From Lachnospiraceae bacterium (lineage in GTDB: Bacteria; Bacillota; Clostridia; Lachnospirales; Lachnospiraceae), in contig JAGAQG010000031.1 of the NCBI GenBank assembly GCA_017622875.1, forward strand, positions 1 through 41,241: a stretch of DNA of 41,241 nt, written 5' to 3'. The notes beneath the pieces were generated by a model. It searched no databases. It saw only the letters and a program-made list of their open reading frames with translations, and was not told where the DNA came from. The translations under genes were made by a program, and so were the position numbers. The number at the start of each line of letters is the position of its first letter. The stretch's first letter is position 1. Positions 25,440 to 34,090 of this stretch are shown here, in pieces.

Positions 25440-26951
25440 TTACTGATTACGTGACGCTGTAGAGTCTTTTAATACAACATCGTGAGCACCGCCTTCTACG
25501 ATACTTACGGAAGATACTAATGTAATCTTAGCTTTTTCCTGTAATTCAGGAATTGTAAGCGCACCACAGTTACACATTGTAGATTTAATTTTTGCTAATG
25601 ATAAACCAACATTGTCTTTTAAAGAACCTGCATATGGTACGTAAGAGTCAACGCCTTCTTCAAAGCTTAACTTCTTATCTCCGCCAAGGTCGTAACGCTG
25701 CCAGTTTCTAGCACGTGCAGAACCTTCTCCCCAGTATTCTTTCATATACTGACCATTAATCATGACTTTATTTGTTGGAGATTCATCAAAACGTGAGAAA
25801 TATCTTCCTAACATGATGAAATCGCTTCCCATTGCAAGTGCAAGGGTCATGTGATAGTCATGAACGATACCACCGTCACTGCAGATAGGTACGTAAATAC
25901 CTGTTTCTTTGTAATATTCATCTCTTGCTTTCGCAACCTCGATTGTTGCAGTAGCCTGTCCACGTCCGATACCCTTTGTTTCACGAGTAATACAGATAGA
26001 ACCGCCGCCGATACCAACTTTTACGAAGTCTGCGCCGCATTCTGCAAGGAATCTGAAGCCGTCTGCATCAACAACATTACCTGCACCAACTTTTACTGTG
26101 TCACCGTAATGTTCTCTGATCCATGCGATTGTAATTTTCTGCCATTCACTGAAACCTTCACTGGAGTCGATACATAAGATATCTACACCTGCGTCAACTA
26201 ATGCAGGTACACGTTCTGCAAAGTCTCTTGTGTTGATACCAGCACCAACTACATATCTTTTCTTAGAATCCAGAAGTTCATTTAAGTTTGCTTTCTTAGA
26301 TTCATAATCTTTTCTAAATACGATAGAATCTAAGCACTGGTTTTCATCGATGACTGGAAGAGAGTTTAATTTGTGATCCCAGATTAAGTTATTTGCATCT
26401 TTTAATGTCATACCAACTTTCGCTGTGATAAGCTTTTCGAATGGTGTCATAAATTCTGCAACCTTTGTGTCCATAGACATACGGGATACACGGTAATCTC
26501 TGCTTGTAACGATACCTAATAATTTGCCGTGAGCTGTTCCATCTTCAGTAACAGCCATTGTAGAATGACCAGTCTTTTCTTTTAATGCAAGAACTTCTGC
26601 CAATGTATTGTCAGGTACAAGGTTAGAATCACTTACTACAAAACCTGCTTTGTAAGCTTTTACCTTTCTTACCATTTCAGCCTGGGATTCAATGCTCTGA
26701 GAGCCATAAATAAAAGAAACGCCGCCTTCTCTTGCTAATGCTACCGCCATTGTATCATTAGATACAGACTGCATAACTGCAGAAACTAATGGGATATTTA
26801 AAGATAAAGCAGGTTCCTCTTCGCCTTTTCTAAATTTAACTAATGGAGTTTTCAAACTAACGTTTGCCGGAATGCACTGACTGCTTGAGTAGCCCGGCAC
26901 TAACAGATATTCACTAAATGTGTGGGATGGTTCACTATAATAGTACGCCAT
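25440..26951 (-). CDS. guaB: Inosine-5'-monophosphate dehydrogenase
   Basis: Oxidises IMP to XMP with NAD+, the committed step to GMP. 503 residues with a TIM barrel interrupted by paired CBS domains (about 110-230, [11 protein letters not shown] and [20 protein letters not shown]). The PROSITE-type signature is [13 protein letters not shown], with the catalytic Cys near 321, followed by a divergent flap loop ([13 protein letters not shown] rather than the usual AGVGVPQ). [26 protein letters not shown] binds the phosphate. The C-terminus lacks the usual short MGY loop form and is somewhat unusual. It has its own promoter and terminator, upstream of purE. Confidence 0.93.
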   Translation of the reverse strand: MAYYYSEPSHTFSEYLLVPGYSSSQCIPANVSLKTPLVKFRKGEEEPALSLNIPLVSAVMQSVSNDTMAVALAREGGVSFIYGSQSIESQAEMVRKVKAYKAGFVVSDSNLVPDNTLAEVLALKEKTGHSTMAVTEDGTAHGKLLGIVTSRDYRVSRMSMDTKVAEFMTPFEKLITAKVGMTLKDANNLIWDHKLNSLPVIDENQCLDSIVFRKDYESKKANLNELLDSKKRYVVGAGINTRDFAERVPALVDAGVDILCIDSSEGFSEWQKITIAWIREHYGDTVKVGAGNVVDADGFRFLAECGADFVKVGIGGGSICITRETKGIGRGQATATIEVAKARDEYYKETGIYVPICSDGGIVHDYHMTLALAMGSDFIMLGRYFSRFDESPTNKVMINGQYMKEYWGEGSARARNWQRYDLGGDKKLSFEEGVDSYVPYAGSLKDNVGLSLAKIKSTMCNCGALTIPELQEKAKITLVSSVSIVEGGAHDVVLKDSTASRNQ

Positions 26952-26999
26952 GATACAAATCTCCTTTCTAACCTAAAACACTTTTCTACTATTCAGACC

Positions 27000-27028
27000 A
27001 TGATAATGATTTCTTCTGGGAAAGTCAA
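27000..27028 (-). promoter_or_regulatory. Promoter of guaB
   Basis: Minus strand TTGACT (27028-27023), a 17-base spacer and TATCAT (27005-27000). The start ATG at 26951 follows AAAGGAG. Confidence 0.7.
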
Positions 27029-27042
27029 TCAATTTTTATTAA

Positions 27043-27936
27043 TTAATTTTTATAATATTTTTGAATATAATTAATAAACACACTAATAAATTGCTTTAGC
27101 AGATAGTCCTTTTTATATATTATATAAAATTTTCTTCCGCTTGTATATCGGGAAAATTCAAAAGACAGCAATCTTTTTTCACGAATCATGTTCTCTGCTG
27201 CTTTTTTTGAAACAATGGAAATCCCAAGGCCCGCCGCCACCGAATTTTTGATTGCCTCCGGGTCATTCATATAAGCCACAACTTTCAGAGAATCTTTCGA
27301 AATCCCCTCTTTTTCTAAAAACAGTTCTGCTGCCTTTTTGGTTCCGCTTCCTTTTTCCCTCAAAATGACCGGCTCCTGAAACAGCTCTGTAATCCAGGAT
27401 TCCTTTCGATGAAGCTCCTGAAAATGTTCTGTCACAGGAGTGATCACCACCAGCTCATCCTCATAGAAAGGAATACACTCCAGATGTTCATCTTCACATT
27501 CCATTCCCACCAGGCCAACATCCATCCGGTCGTCCATGACCCCTTCAATGATTCCTCTGCTGTCACTCTGTATCGAATGAAAAAAGATTTCCGGGTATTC
27601 TCTGCAAAATTCCGGCAGAAATTCCGGCAATATGTACGCGGATGGAATTGTGGATACGCCAAGGCGAATGATCTTTTCGTCAGCACTTTTCCACTTTTGT
27701 AAAAGGTTGTCCCTAAGATCCAGCATTTTTACCGCACAGTCATAGAGTTCTGATCCCCTTTTTGTCAGTTCAATGCTCTTTGTTGTACGGATGATCAGCT
27801 TTGACTCCAGTTCCTTTTCCAATGCCTGAATATGGGTACTGATGGTCGGCTGGGAAATATATAACTGCTTTGCCGCTTCGGTAAAACTTTTATAGACCAC
27901 CACCGCCACAAAGGATTCTAACTGTTTTAGTTCCAT
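27043..27936 (-). CDS. LysR-family regulator of the selenium-metabolism type
   Basis: 297 residues: an N-terminal winged HTH (about 1-62, [35 protein letters not shown]) and a C-terminal substrate-binding domain (about 90-290, [33 protein letters not shown]). It overlaps the upstream class V desulfurase gene by 10 bases, so both are co-translated, and it lies opposite the YedE-TusA-DUF3343-SelD genes. A CysB-like LysR protein in this setting matches the group annotated as selenium-metabolism-associated LysR regulators. Control of the divergent yedE promoter (29185-29214) is inferred. The ligand is not known. Confidence 0.87.
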   Translation of the reverse strand: MELKQLESFVAVVVYKSFTEAAKQLYISQPTISTHIQALEKELESKLIIRTTKSIELTKRGSELYDCAVKMLDLRDNLLQKWKSADEKIIRLGVSTIPSAYILPEFLPEFCREYPEIFFHSIQSDSRGIIEGVMDDRMDVGLVGMECEDEHLECIPFYEDELVVITPVTEHFQELHRKESWITELFQEPVILREKGSGTKKAAELFLEKEGISKDSLKVVAYMNDPEAIKNSVAAGLGISIVSKKAAENMIREKRLLSFEFSRYTSGRKFYIIYKKDYLLKQFISVFINYIQKYYKN

Positions 27937-29090
27937 AAGATTTCCTCCAATGCCTTTACTGCCAGAAGCACTTCCTCCTCTGTATTAAAATATCCAAAGG
28001 AAAAACGAATTGTTCCCATCGGATAGGTACCTAACGTTTTATGAGCAGACGGCGCGCAGTGAAGACCTACTCTTGTCATAATTCCATAATTCTTGTCCAA
28101 AAGATATGCCACCTCTGAAACATCTCTGCCCGGTGTCTGGATAGAAACCACTGCTGTACGCCCGTCAGCATTCTCTTTCCCGATCAGCCTGATCTTTTTC
28201 CCTTCTGAATCTAATTCTTTCATTTTCTCAAGGAAAAGCTTTGTCAGTAGGACTTCCCTCTGATGAATGTTCTGAATCCCCGTATCTAAAATCCAGTTCA
28301 GCGCCGCGTGCAGTCCAAAGATTCCCGGCAGGTTCATGGTTCCCGGCTCAAAACGGTCCGGCATAAACTCTGGGATTTCTTCAGTATGACTGATGCTTCC
28401 TGTTCCTCCTGATAATAACGGTGTGATTTTCCCGATCATCTCTTCCTGTAAGATAAATCCTCCAATACCTTGCGGACCATATAATCCTTTATGCCCTGTA
28501 AAACACAACACGTCAATATTCATTTCCTTCATGGAAATCGGCATTACTCCCGCTGTCTGGGCACAGTCTGCGATAAATTTCAGCCCATGTGCTTTACAGA
28601 ACTCCCCGACTTCTTTCAATGGCAAAATTGTGCCGCATACATTACTGGCGTGCATCATCACCATCGCTTTTGTATTTGGTCTTAAAAGCCCTTCCATGGC
28701 TTCCAAAATCAGCTCTCCTTGCGCATTGCATGGGATCCTGTCAAATTCAACGCCTGTTTCCTCTAACTGTCTGACAGGGCGCATCACCGCATTATGCTCC
28801 ATTGACGATACCAGGATATGGTCGCCTGGGTTTAAAAAGCCCTTCAGTACCACATTCAGGCTCTCTGTAACATTTTTCGTAAACACTACATTTTTACAGT
28901 CCGGCCCGTCAAACAATTCGCAGAGAAGCTCTCTTGTTTCTAAAATGACCTCCTCTGTATCATAAGCATTTTCATAACAGCCGCGGTTAATATTGCAGCC
29001 ATTGTCTGTCATATATTCGAAAACGGCCTGTGCCACACACTCTGGCTTTGGATAGGTGGTGCTGGCCTGATCCAGATATATTTTTTTCAT
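27927..29090 (-). CDS. Class V aminotransferase-fold cysteine desulfurase/selenocysteine lyase-like enzyme
   Basis: 387 residues of a PLP enzyme of the NifS/CsdB group. It begins [16 protein letters not shown]; the PLP lysine is in [16 protein letters not shown] near 199, and the catalytic cysteine is Cys345 in [16 protein letters not shown]. In this family the enzyme frees sulfur or selenium from cysteine or selenocysteine. Between a LysR regulator and the selenium transporter/SelD genes, a role in supplying reduced selenium to SelD is likely; supply of sulfur cannot be excluded. It is divergent from yedE with 183 bases between. Confidence 0.92.
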   Translation of the reverse strand: MKKIYLDQASTTYPKPECVAQAVFEYMTDNGCNINRGCYENAYDTEEVILETRELLCELFDGPDCKNVVFTKNVTESLNVVLKGFLNPGDHILVSSMEHNAVMRPVRQLEETGVEFDRIPCNAQGELILEAMEGLLRPNTKAMVMMHASNVCGTILPLKEVGEFCKAHGLKFIADCAQTAGVMPISMKEMNIDVLCFTGHKGLYGPQGIGGFILQEEMIGKITPLLSGGTGSISHTEEIPEFMPDRFEPGTMNLPGIFGLHAALNWILDTGIQNIHQREVLLTKLFLEKMKELDSEGKKIRLIGKENADGRTAVVSIQTPGRDVSEVAYLLDKNYGIMTRVGLHCAPSAHKTLGTYPMGTIRFSFGYFNTEEEVLLAVKALEEILWN

Positions 29091-29184
29091 CTTCTGTTAC
29101 CTTCTGTCTCTTCATTCATTTCTTCCATCATACCACATTCATTTGCATTTTCAATAAATTCATTAAAAGTATCAATAATTCAAA

Positions 29185-29247
29185 TTGGATTAATCATTCT
29201 TAGAATGTTATAATCTTAACAATCCATGTGTGCCTGCGGTGCACATG
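29185..29247 (+). promoter_or_regulatory. Promoter and leader hairpin of the yedE selenium operon
   Basis: TTGGAT (29185-29190), an 18-base spacer and TATAAT (29209-29214). Directly after the predicted start, CATGTGTGCC (29225-29234) pairs with GGTGCACATG (29238-29247) over a TGC loop with two G-U pairs. The hairpin has no T tract, so it is a stabilising or regulatory leader rather than a terminator. Confidence 0.65.
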
Positions 29248-29273
29248 ATTACAGTAAGAGAAAGGGAAATATT

Positions 29274-30359
29274 ATGAACCAGAAAAAAGAAGTAAGAAAC
29301 ATCCTGATTGCCGGTCTGGTAACAGGAATCCTCGGGGCTGCTTTAGTTCTTTTTGGCAACCCGAAAAACATGGGCTTTTGTATCGCCTGCTTCCTGCGTG
29401 ACACAGCAGGAGCCCTCGGCCTTCACAGAGCCGAAGCGGTACAGTATATCCGTCCGGAAATCATCGGACTGGTACTTGGAAGCTTTATCGCAGCAATGAT
29501 GAGCAAGGAATTTCGTCCAAAGGGCGGTTCTGCTCCACTGACACGTTTTATCTTAGGCTTTTTCGCAATGATCGGCTGCTTAATGTTCTTAGGCTGTCCA
29601 TTCCGTATGGTGCTTCGTCTTGCAGGCGGTGACTTAAATGCGGTATTCGGTCTTGTAGGATTTGTGTTAGGTATCTTATGCGGTATCTTCTTCCTGAACA
29701 AAGGCTACTCTTTAAAACGTACCTATGTAATGCCTAAATGCGAAGGATTTTTATTCCCGGCAATTCAGGCTGCTTTCCTTATTTTATTAGTAGCTGCTCC
29801 GGCATTTATTTTATTCTCGCCGGAAGGTGCAGGTCCTGGCGCACTTCATGCTCCGATCATCATCAGCCTGATCGCAGGTCTTTTAGTTGGTGCCATGGCA
29901 CAGAAAACAAGACTCTGTATGGTTGGCGGTATCCGTGATTTCGTACTTTTTAAGGATGTCAAATTACTCTCCGGATTCGTAGCAGTATTCGCAGCTGCAC
30001 TCGTTGTAAATCTCATCTTAACAGGTGCAACAGAAGGTACATACTTTACATTATCCATGACAGACCAGCCAGTCGCTCACGTTGACGGCCTCTGGAATGC
30101 ACTCGGTATGTTACTTGCAGGTTTTGCTTGTACCCTCTTAGGCGGCTGTCCGCTCCGTCAGCTGGTACTTGCAGGAGAAGGAAACACAGACAGTGCCGTG
30201 ACAGTTCTTGGCCTTATGGTCGGTGCTGCATTTGCACACAACTTCGGTCTTGCTTCCAGCGGTGCAGGCCCAACAGACAATGGTAAAATCGCAGTTATCA
30301 TCGGTATCGTCGTAGTTGCAGCCATCGGCGCACTCAATACCTTCAAAAAGGAGAATTAA
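29274..30359 (+). CDS. yedE: YedE-family putative selenium transporter
   Basis: 361 residues and about ten membrane segments, of the YeeE/YedE (TsuA-like) transporter family. Conserved cysteine motifs typical of thio/seleno-compound uptake are visible: GFCIACFLRD near 31-40, GCPFRM near 108, KTRLCMVGG near 213 and GGCPLRQ near 290. The ATG at 29274 behind AAAGGG is preferred over the upstream in-frame ATG at 29226, which lies within the leader hairpin. The stop is followed two bases later by the TusA-like gene, so they form one operon with DUF3343. Uptake of selenium rather than sulfur is inferred from this neighbourhood. Confidence 0.93.
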   Translation: MNQKKEVRNILIAGLVTGILGAALVLFGNPKNMGFCIACFLRDTAGALGLHRAEAVQYIRPEIIGLVLGSFIAAMMSKEFRPKGGSAPLTRFILGFFAMIGCLMFLGCPFRMVLRLAGGDLNAVFGLVGFVLGILCGIFFLNKGYSLKRTYVMPKCEGFLFPAIQAAFLILLVAAPAFILFSPEGAGPGALHAPIIISLIAGLLVGAMAQKTRLCMVGGIRDFVLFKDVKLLSGFVAVFAAALVVNLILTGATEGTYFTLSMTDQPVAHVDGLWNALGMLLAGFACTLLGGCPLRQLVLAGEGNTDSAVTVLGLMVGAAFAHNFGLASSGAGPTDNGKIAVIIGIVVVAAIGALNTFKKEN

Positions 30360-30361
30360 TT

Positions 30362-30568
30362 ATGACAACATTAGATGCAAGAGGACTTTCCTGTCCGGAA
30401 CCAGTCATCATGATTCAAAAAGCAATGAAGACAAAAGAAGCTTCTTATGTTATGATGGTAGATAACCACGCTTCCAAAGAAAACGTAACCCGCTTTGCTG
30501 AAAAAGCAGGATATACCGTTACAATCAAGGAAAATGGCGGCGAATATACTTTAGAAATGAGAAAATAA
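30362..30568 (+). CDS. yedF: TusA/YedF-like sulfur (selenium) carrier protein
   Basis: 68 residues forming a single TusA domain: LDARGLSCPEPVIMIQKAM with the conserved Cys11 in the CPxP motif, then a second strand-helix unit. TusA-family proteins carry persulfide, and in selenium operons probably perselenide. Full-length YedF proteins have an extra C-terminal DsrE-like domain, which is absent here. AAGGAG lies 7 bases before the ATG. It sits between the transporter and DUF3343 with almost no spacing. Confidence 0.92.
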   Translation: MTTLDARGLSCPEPVIMIQKAMKTKEASYVMMVDNHASKENVTRFAEKAGYTVTIKENGGEYTLEMRK

Positions 30569-30569
30569 G

Positions 30570-30821
30570 ATGATTTATATTGCAACCTTCTACTCCCACT
30601 TTGGGGCGGTACGCTTCAAAAAAGAATGTAAAAAAGAAAACATCACTGCAGAGGCAATGCCGGTTCCAAGAGACCTCAGCAGCAGCTGTGGCACCTGTGT
30701 AAAATTCGAAACTGATAAGGATATCGCTTCATTCACATGGAGTCAGGAAGTAGAACAGGTCGTAGAAATCACAGAATCAGGCTATGTTACACACTATCAT
30801 GTAGAACTTTCTAATAGTTAA
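30570..30821 (+). CDS. DUF3343 putative Se/S carrier-like protein
   Basis: 83 residues matching DUF3343, with MIYIATFYSHFGAVRFKKECK at the start, a CGTC motif (Cys40-Cys43) and acidic strands at the end. The family occurs beside yedE, yedF and selD and is thought to handle bound sulfur or selenium; the activity is not proven. It begins one base after the TusA gene stops and is followed by a strong terminator that closes the operon. Confidence 0.9.
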   Translation: MIYIATFYSHFGAVRFKKECKKENITAEAMPVPRDLSSSCGTCVKFETDKDIASFTWSQEVEQVVEITESGYVTHYHVELSNS

Positions 30822-30825
30822 AAAT

Positions 30826-30851
30826 AAAACGCGGGATTTCTCCCGCGTTTT
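30826..30851 (+). terminator. Terminator after the yedE operon
   Basis: AAAACGCGGGA (30826-30836) pairs perfectly with TCCCGCGTTTT (30841-30851) around TTTC. A TATAAT at 30856-30861 preceded by TG follows immediately and may start selD transcription. Confidence 0.85.
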
Positions 30852-30892
30852 ACTGTATAATGATAACAAACATATCAGAATAGGATTTTATT

Positions 30893-31930
30893 ATGGAAAC
30901 AAATATAAAATTAACGAAATTAGCTTCCTGCGCAGGCTGCGGAGCCAAGGTAGGTGCAGGAACACTCAGCCAGATGCTGGAAGGCTTTCAGACACATTTT
31001 GATGAAAGACTGCTGGTTGGATATGACAAAAGTGATGACGCCAGTGTTTTTAAATTAGATGAAGAAACCGCACTTGTTCAGACACTGGATTTCTTTCCAC
31101 CAATCGTGGATGACCCATTTCTCTTCGGACAGATTGCCGCTACGAATGCACTGAGTGATGTCTATGCTATGGGCGGGGAGCCAAGACTGGCTTTAAATAT
31201 TCTCTGTTTAAAAGACAGTATGGGTTCAGAAACTGTACAGGAAATCCTTCGCGGTGGTTATTCAAAAGCCTATGAAGCCGATACCATCATCACTGGCGGG
31301 CATACCATTCATGGAGCTGAGCCACTGTATGGACTCTCTGTTTCCGGATTCGTTCATCCGGACAAAGTACTGACCAACAGCGGTGCAAAACCTGGGGATG
31401 TTTTAATCTTAACAAAACCTTTGGGAATCGGAATCCTCACCACTGCTGCCAAGGCTGATCTGGTGGATGAAATGCTTTTAAACCGCATTTATACACAGAT
31501 GACATTCTTAAACAAGACTGCTGCCCACATTATGAAGAAGTATGAAGTGCACAGCTGTACAGATGTTACAGGATTTTCGTTACTGGGACATTCTTTTGAA
31601 ATGGCACAGGGAAGTGATTGTACAATTCATATTGATGTGGCAAATGTACCATATCATAAAGAAGCATATGAATTTGCCGAAATGGGCTTTATTCCGGCAG
31701 GAGCTTACAGAAACCGCGAATATGCAGAAAATGGTGTCCATGTGGCAGGGGATATCTCCCGCGCAATGCAGGATATCCTGTATGATCCACAGACCAGCGG
31801 AGGACTGATGATCGCAGTCACAGAAAAAGATGCTGATTTTTTGCTTCATGAATTGACGGAATCCGGCGTACCTGCAGCTATGATTGGCTATGTCACCGAA
31901 ACACAGGAACACTCTATTATCTTGAAATAA
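30893..31930 (+). CDS. selD: Selenide, water dikinase (selenophosphate synthetase)
   Basis: Makes selenophosphate from selenide and ATP. 345 residues: the catalytic N-terminus SCAGCGAKVGAG with Cys16 and Lys19, the DDASVFKLD and ATNALSDVYAMGGEP motifs of the ATP-binding core, ITGGHTIHG, DVTGFSLLGH and the C-terminal DPQTSGGLM. The active site uses Cys; many clostridial SelDs carry selenocysteine there, so this form does not itself need the Sec machinery. It follows the yedE operon after a terminator with its own likely -10 box. selA, selB and selC are not in the window, so the end use of selenophosphate is open. Confidence 0.97.
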   Translation: METNIKLTKLASCAGCGAKVGAGTLSQMLEGFQTHFDERLLVGYDKSDDASVFKLDEETALVQTLDFFPPIVDDPFLFGQIAATNALSDVYAMGGEPRLALNILCLKDSMGSETVQEILRGGYSKAYEADTIITGGHTIHGAEPLYGLSVSGFVHPDKVLTNSGAKPGDVLILTKPLGIGILTTAAKADLVDEMLLNRIYTQMTFLNKTAAHIMKKYEVHSCTDVTGFSLLGHSFEMAQGSDCTIHIDVANVPYHKEAYEFAEMGFIPAGAYRNREYAENGVHVAGDISRAMQDILYDPQTSGGLMIAVTEKDADFLLHELTESGVPAAMIGYVTETQEHSIILK

Positions 31931-31944
31931 TTTCATTCAGACAT

Positions 31945-31981
31945 AAAAAAATTCCGGGACAACACACCCCGGAATTTTTTT
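31945..31981. terminator. Terminator between selD and the nucleotidyltransferase gene
   Basis: AAAAAAATTCCGGG (31945-31958) pairs with CCCGGAATTTTTTT (31968-31981): a perfect 14-bp stem usable from both sides. Confidence 0.92.
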
Positions 31982-32012
31982 ATCTAAATTATTTTTTCTT
32001 ATCGCGGATATC

Positions 32013-32594
32013 TTATCCTATACTTTCCGGCGTATCAATGTCCAGTAAACTTTTCGCACAGTCTGCCTCATATAGCAGTATCTCCTGTGGATGCTCCTTT
32101 ATCACTTCCTTGCCATCCACATCTCCATTCAGTGCAAGAAGCTCCGGCACGAATTTTCCCTGAAAGATGACCGGATTTCCCATAATACCTTCATAACTCA
32201 AACAGCCGATTCCTTTATAGGAGCGTTTATACATATGAATGAATCCGAACAGTTCATCCTCCTGCACATAAGGCTGATCTGCTACCGCAAGCATTACGTG
32301 ATCATGCATTCCAATCTCACCGCAGGCTTCAATGCCAAGTCTAATGGAATGAGAAATCCCAAGCTCCTGATTTTTGTTTCTGACTACTTTCAAAAGAAGT
32401 CCCTCTGCTGCTTTTTCGATCTCATCGTAAGCAGTGACCACCACGAGCTCGTATCGATGTGGTTCCTCTTCTTTCATAACTGTCAGAATATCCAGCAGAT
32501 GACGATACATTGGCTTGCCATCTATATTTTCCAGCAATTTGTTTCTGCCATAGCGGCTGGATGGACCAGCTGCCAGATAAATCATATAGACCAT
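32013..32594 (-). CDS. MocA/YgfJ-like nucleotidyltransferase
   Basis: 193 residues from the ATG at 32594. It has the NTP_transf_3 fold: MIYLAAGPSSRYGRNKLLENIDGKPM (nucleotide-binding LAAG and the NKLL motif), VMLAVADQPYVQ (metal-binding Asp), and GIMGNPVIFQGKFV. Such enzymes attach CMP or GMP to molybdopterin; the YgfJ group accompanies selenium-dependent molybdenum hydroxylases. Being convergent with selD suggests that the selenium supplied here may serve a Mo-hydroxylase cofactor, but no hydroxylase gene is in view. An in-frame extension to 32642 has no ribosome site. Confidence 0.85.
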   Translation of the reverse strand: MVYMIYLAAGPSSRYGRNKLLENIDGKPMYRHLLDILTVMKEEEPHRYELVVVTAYDEIEKAAEGLLLKVVRNKNQELGISHSIRLGIEACGEIGMHDHVMLAVADQPYVQEDELFGFIHMYKRSYKGIGCLSYEGIMGNPVIFQGKFVPELLALNGDVDGKEVIKEHPQEILLYEADCAKSLLDIDTPESIG

Positions 32595-32652
32595 TTCATA
32601 TCTCCGATTCTTTGTCGTTATAGATATTTTCTCAAATATCATAACATTAAAA

Positions 32653-32689
32653 CAGAAAATAGAAAAGCCACAATCTTGCGATTGTGGCT
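32653..32689 (-). terminator. Terminator of tRNA-Trp
   Basis: AGCCACAATC (32666-32675) pairs perfectly with GATTGTGGCT (32680-32689) over a TTGC loop; the minus strand continues TTTTCTATTTTC. Confidence 0.9.
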
Positions 32690-32700
32690 CTCATATTTAG

Positions 32701-32773
32701 CAGGGACAGAAGGACTCGAACCCTCGACATTTGGTTTTGGAGACCAACGTTCTACCAACTGAACTATATCCCT
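32701..32773 (-). tRNA. tRNA-Trp (CCA anticodon)
   Basis: A full 73-base cloverleaf on the minus strand: acceptor AGGGATA/TGTCCCT (one G-U pair), D-arm GTTCAGTTGGTAGAAC, anticodon stem TTGGT/ACCAA with loop CTCCAAA (anticodon CCA), T-arm GAGGGTTCGAGTCCTTC. The CCA end is not encoded (CTA follows). The promoter is TTGACA (32820-32815), an 18-base spacer and TATAAA (32796-32791). The anticodon is not UCA, so this is not a selenocysteine tRNA. Confidence 0.96.
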
Positions 32774-32781
32774 TTGACTGC

Positions 32782-32820
32782 TACCCCAAATTTATATCAT
32801 ATTTCGGGGTATAATGTCAA
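32782..32820 (-). promoter_or_regulatory. Promoter of tRNA-Trp with flanking inverted repeat
   Basis: TTGACA-N18-TATAAA on the minus strand. TACCCC (32782-32787) and GGGGTA (32806-32811) form an inverted repeat that encloses the -10 box, leaving space for a bound dimer. Confidence 0.7.
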
Positions 32821-32834
32821 CTATTATTTTAAAA

Positions 32835-33437
32835 TTATTTTTTTTCTGTCGGTCTTGGCAATGTATCAACGATTTTTTCGATGATCTGCTTTCTGATATA
32901 AATATCGTAGCTTAACATGCAAATAAACGAAAACAGCTGCAGAAACTCCTTATTCTCCTCTGACTCATCTGCAAAAGTATCTCCTGCACGTTCATAGTCT
33001 TTTGTCAGACTTACCTTCAGCTGCTCAATCTGGTCTTTTTCCAGACTGAATACCTCTTCATAGATTTTCTCCAGATTCAGTTCTTTTCCATTAGCAAAAT
33101 AACGTTCTGTCAGTGGATTTAAAATGCTCTGGATATCCCCGATGGAGAGAATGTTTTTAAAATAGTAAATGAACATCAGCACCATAATGTGCTCTTTGGT
33201 ATATTTTTTCTTTTCCGGTGCCGGAAGCAGATGATTTTTCGCATAATTATTGATCATGGTCTTTGTCATGACCTTATCAGTTTCATAACGCTTCGCATTT
33301 TCCAGATGGCCATTCATAAAGGTCAGCACCTGGTCCATATATAAATCAATATTCGGAATCTCCGAAGCTTTGACATATTCCATTTTGGATAAGCTTTCCA
33401 AAATACTTTCTAACATTCTATCAGATTCAATTTTCAC
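32835..33437 (-). CDS. DUF1836 domain regulator
   Basis: 200 residues. The middle part (about 25-130) has the DUF1836 pattern: IPNIDLYMDQVLTFMN, VMTKTMINNYAKNHLLPAPEKKKYTKEHIMVLMFIYYFKNILSIGDIQSIL, which resembles a MerR-like HTH with a long helical tail. The family is common in Firmicutes and thought to be regulatory; targets are unknown. I place the start at the GTG at 33437 because AGGAGAGG is 8 bases upstream; the in-frame ATG at 33467 has no ribosome site. The stop is only 62 bases from tRNA-Trp. Confidence 0.85.
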   Translation of the reverse strand: MKIESDRMLESILESLSKMEYVKASEIPNIDLYMDQVLTFMNGHLENAKRYETDKVMTKTMINNYAKNHLLPAPEKKKYTKEHIMVLMFIYYFKNILSIGDIQSILNPLTERYFANGKELNLEKIYEEVFSLEKDQIEQLKVSLTKDYERAGDTFADESEENKEFLQLFSFICMLSYDIYIRKQIIEKIVDTLPRPTEKK

Positions 33438-33529
33438 AACGCTCACCTCTCCTGTCCGGCAGGCCATCTAAGCACACCCATGCTCTCTGCCTTCCTCACA
33501 TTATATAGTATTAAAAACTACATGTAAAG

Positions 33530-33568
33530 ATTTTTCTTTTGGTAAAATACTTAATTTTTCTTTTGGTA
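33530..33568. repeat. 15-bp direct repeat, 24-bp period, upstream of the small antitoxin-like gene
   Basis: ATTTTTCTTTTGGTA occurs at 33530-33544 and 33554-33568. The spacing is just over two helical turns, so a protein could bind both copies on one face. It lies 70 bases before the start codon at 33638. Confidence 0.7.
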
Positions 33569-33637
33569 TAAGATTTTATTTTACATCACTAGCAGGTATA
33601 CTATTTACATAATATTTCACAGAAAGGAGATTTGCTT

Positions 33638-33796
33638 ATGTTATCCACTATTCAACTTGAAAACAAGGCAATTACAAATACTGGCTCTTCCATTATGGAT
33701 TTACTTTTCGAAAAACTTGACGAAGCCATCGATGACATGGAACAAGGTCGCGTTCAGACTCTTGATGAAGCATGGCAAGACATAGACTCAATTTAG
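33638..33796 (+). CDS. Small acidic protein, antitoxin-like (52 residues)
   Basis: An AAAGGAG site lies 8 bases before the ATG. The product, MLSTIQLENKAITNTGSSI... ending EQGRVQTLDEAWQDIDSI, is acidic and helical with a C-terminal tail like the toxin-binding ends of RelB/Phd-type antitoxins. No N-terminal DNA-binding domain can be assigned, and no toxin follows. A 26-codon frame with its own AGGAGA site begins at 33803 (MFHRIKRPGYYSLF...), but it is too short for a toxin and could be a remnant. It is proposed as an orphan antitoxin. It is shorter than usual automatic gene-calling cutoffs. Confidence 0.55.
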   Translation: MLSTIQLENKAITNTGSSIMDLLFEKLDEAIDDMEQGRVQTLDEAWQDIDSI

Positions 33797-34038
33797 GAGA
33801 TAATGTTTCATCGCATAAAAAGACCGGGATACTACAGTCTTTTTCCGGCTGTGGTACCTTCGTACAAATAATTTTGTTTTGAAGCATTTTGAAGCAACCC
33901 CTTTCTGTTAACATTCGTACTTAAAATGTGACAATTGTCTTTTTTCCGGAAAACAATTTATGTACTTCGCCCCCAAAAATGTTATTTATTGTTATATTCT
34001 GTGTCTTTATGTTGTTTTTGTAATCTGTTTTATTACAA

Positions 34039-34090
34039 AAGCCTTCATGAAAAATCTTACAATTCCAGATTTTTCATGAAGGCTTTTTTT
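34039..34090. terminator. Long perfect hairpin, bidirectional terminator
   Basis: AAGCCTTCATGAAAAATC (34039-34056) pairs perfectly with GATTTTTCATGAAGGCTT (34068-34085). T runs follow on the plus strand and near the stem on the minus strand, so it closes the DeoR remnant (minus). The 18 bp of perfect pairing is longer than needed for termination. Nothing else is evident in 33884-34038. Confidence 0.85.

Noticed and set aside
28393-28965. Plus-strand frame of 190 codons
   Set aside because: It mirrors the class V desulfurase coding sequence on the opposite strand and has no ribosome site.
30893-30950. Selenocysteine at the SelD active site
   Set aside because: The codon at position 16 is TGC (Cys); no in-frame TGA is present.
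32091-32762. Plus-strand frame of 223 codons
   Set aside because: It is antisense to the nucleotidyltransferase and runs through the tRNA-Trp gene, with low-complexity composition.
32701-33437. tRNA-Trp as the attachment site of the mobile region
   Set aside because: An ordinary DUF1836 gene separates it from the decaying region, and no repeat of the tRNA 3' end was found further right.
33693-33914. Minus-strand frame of 73 codons
   Set aside because: It is antisense to the small antitoxin-like gene, whose ribosome site and codon pattern are better.
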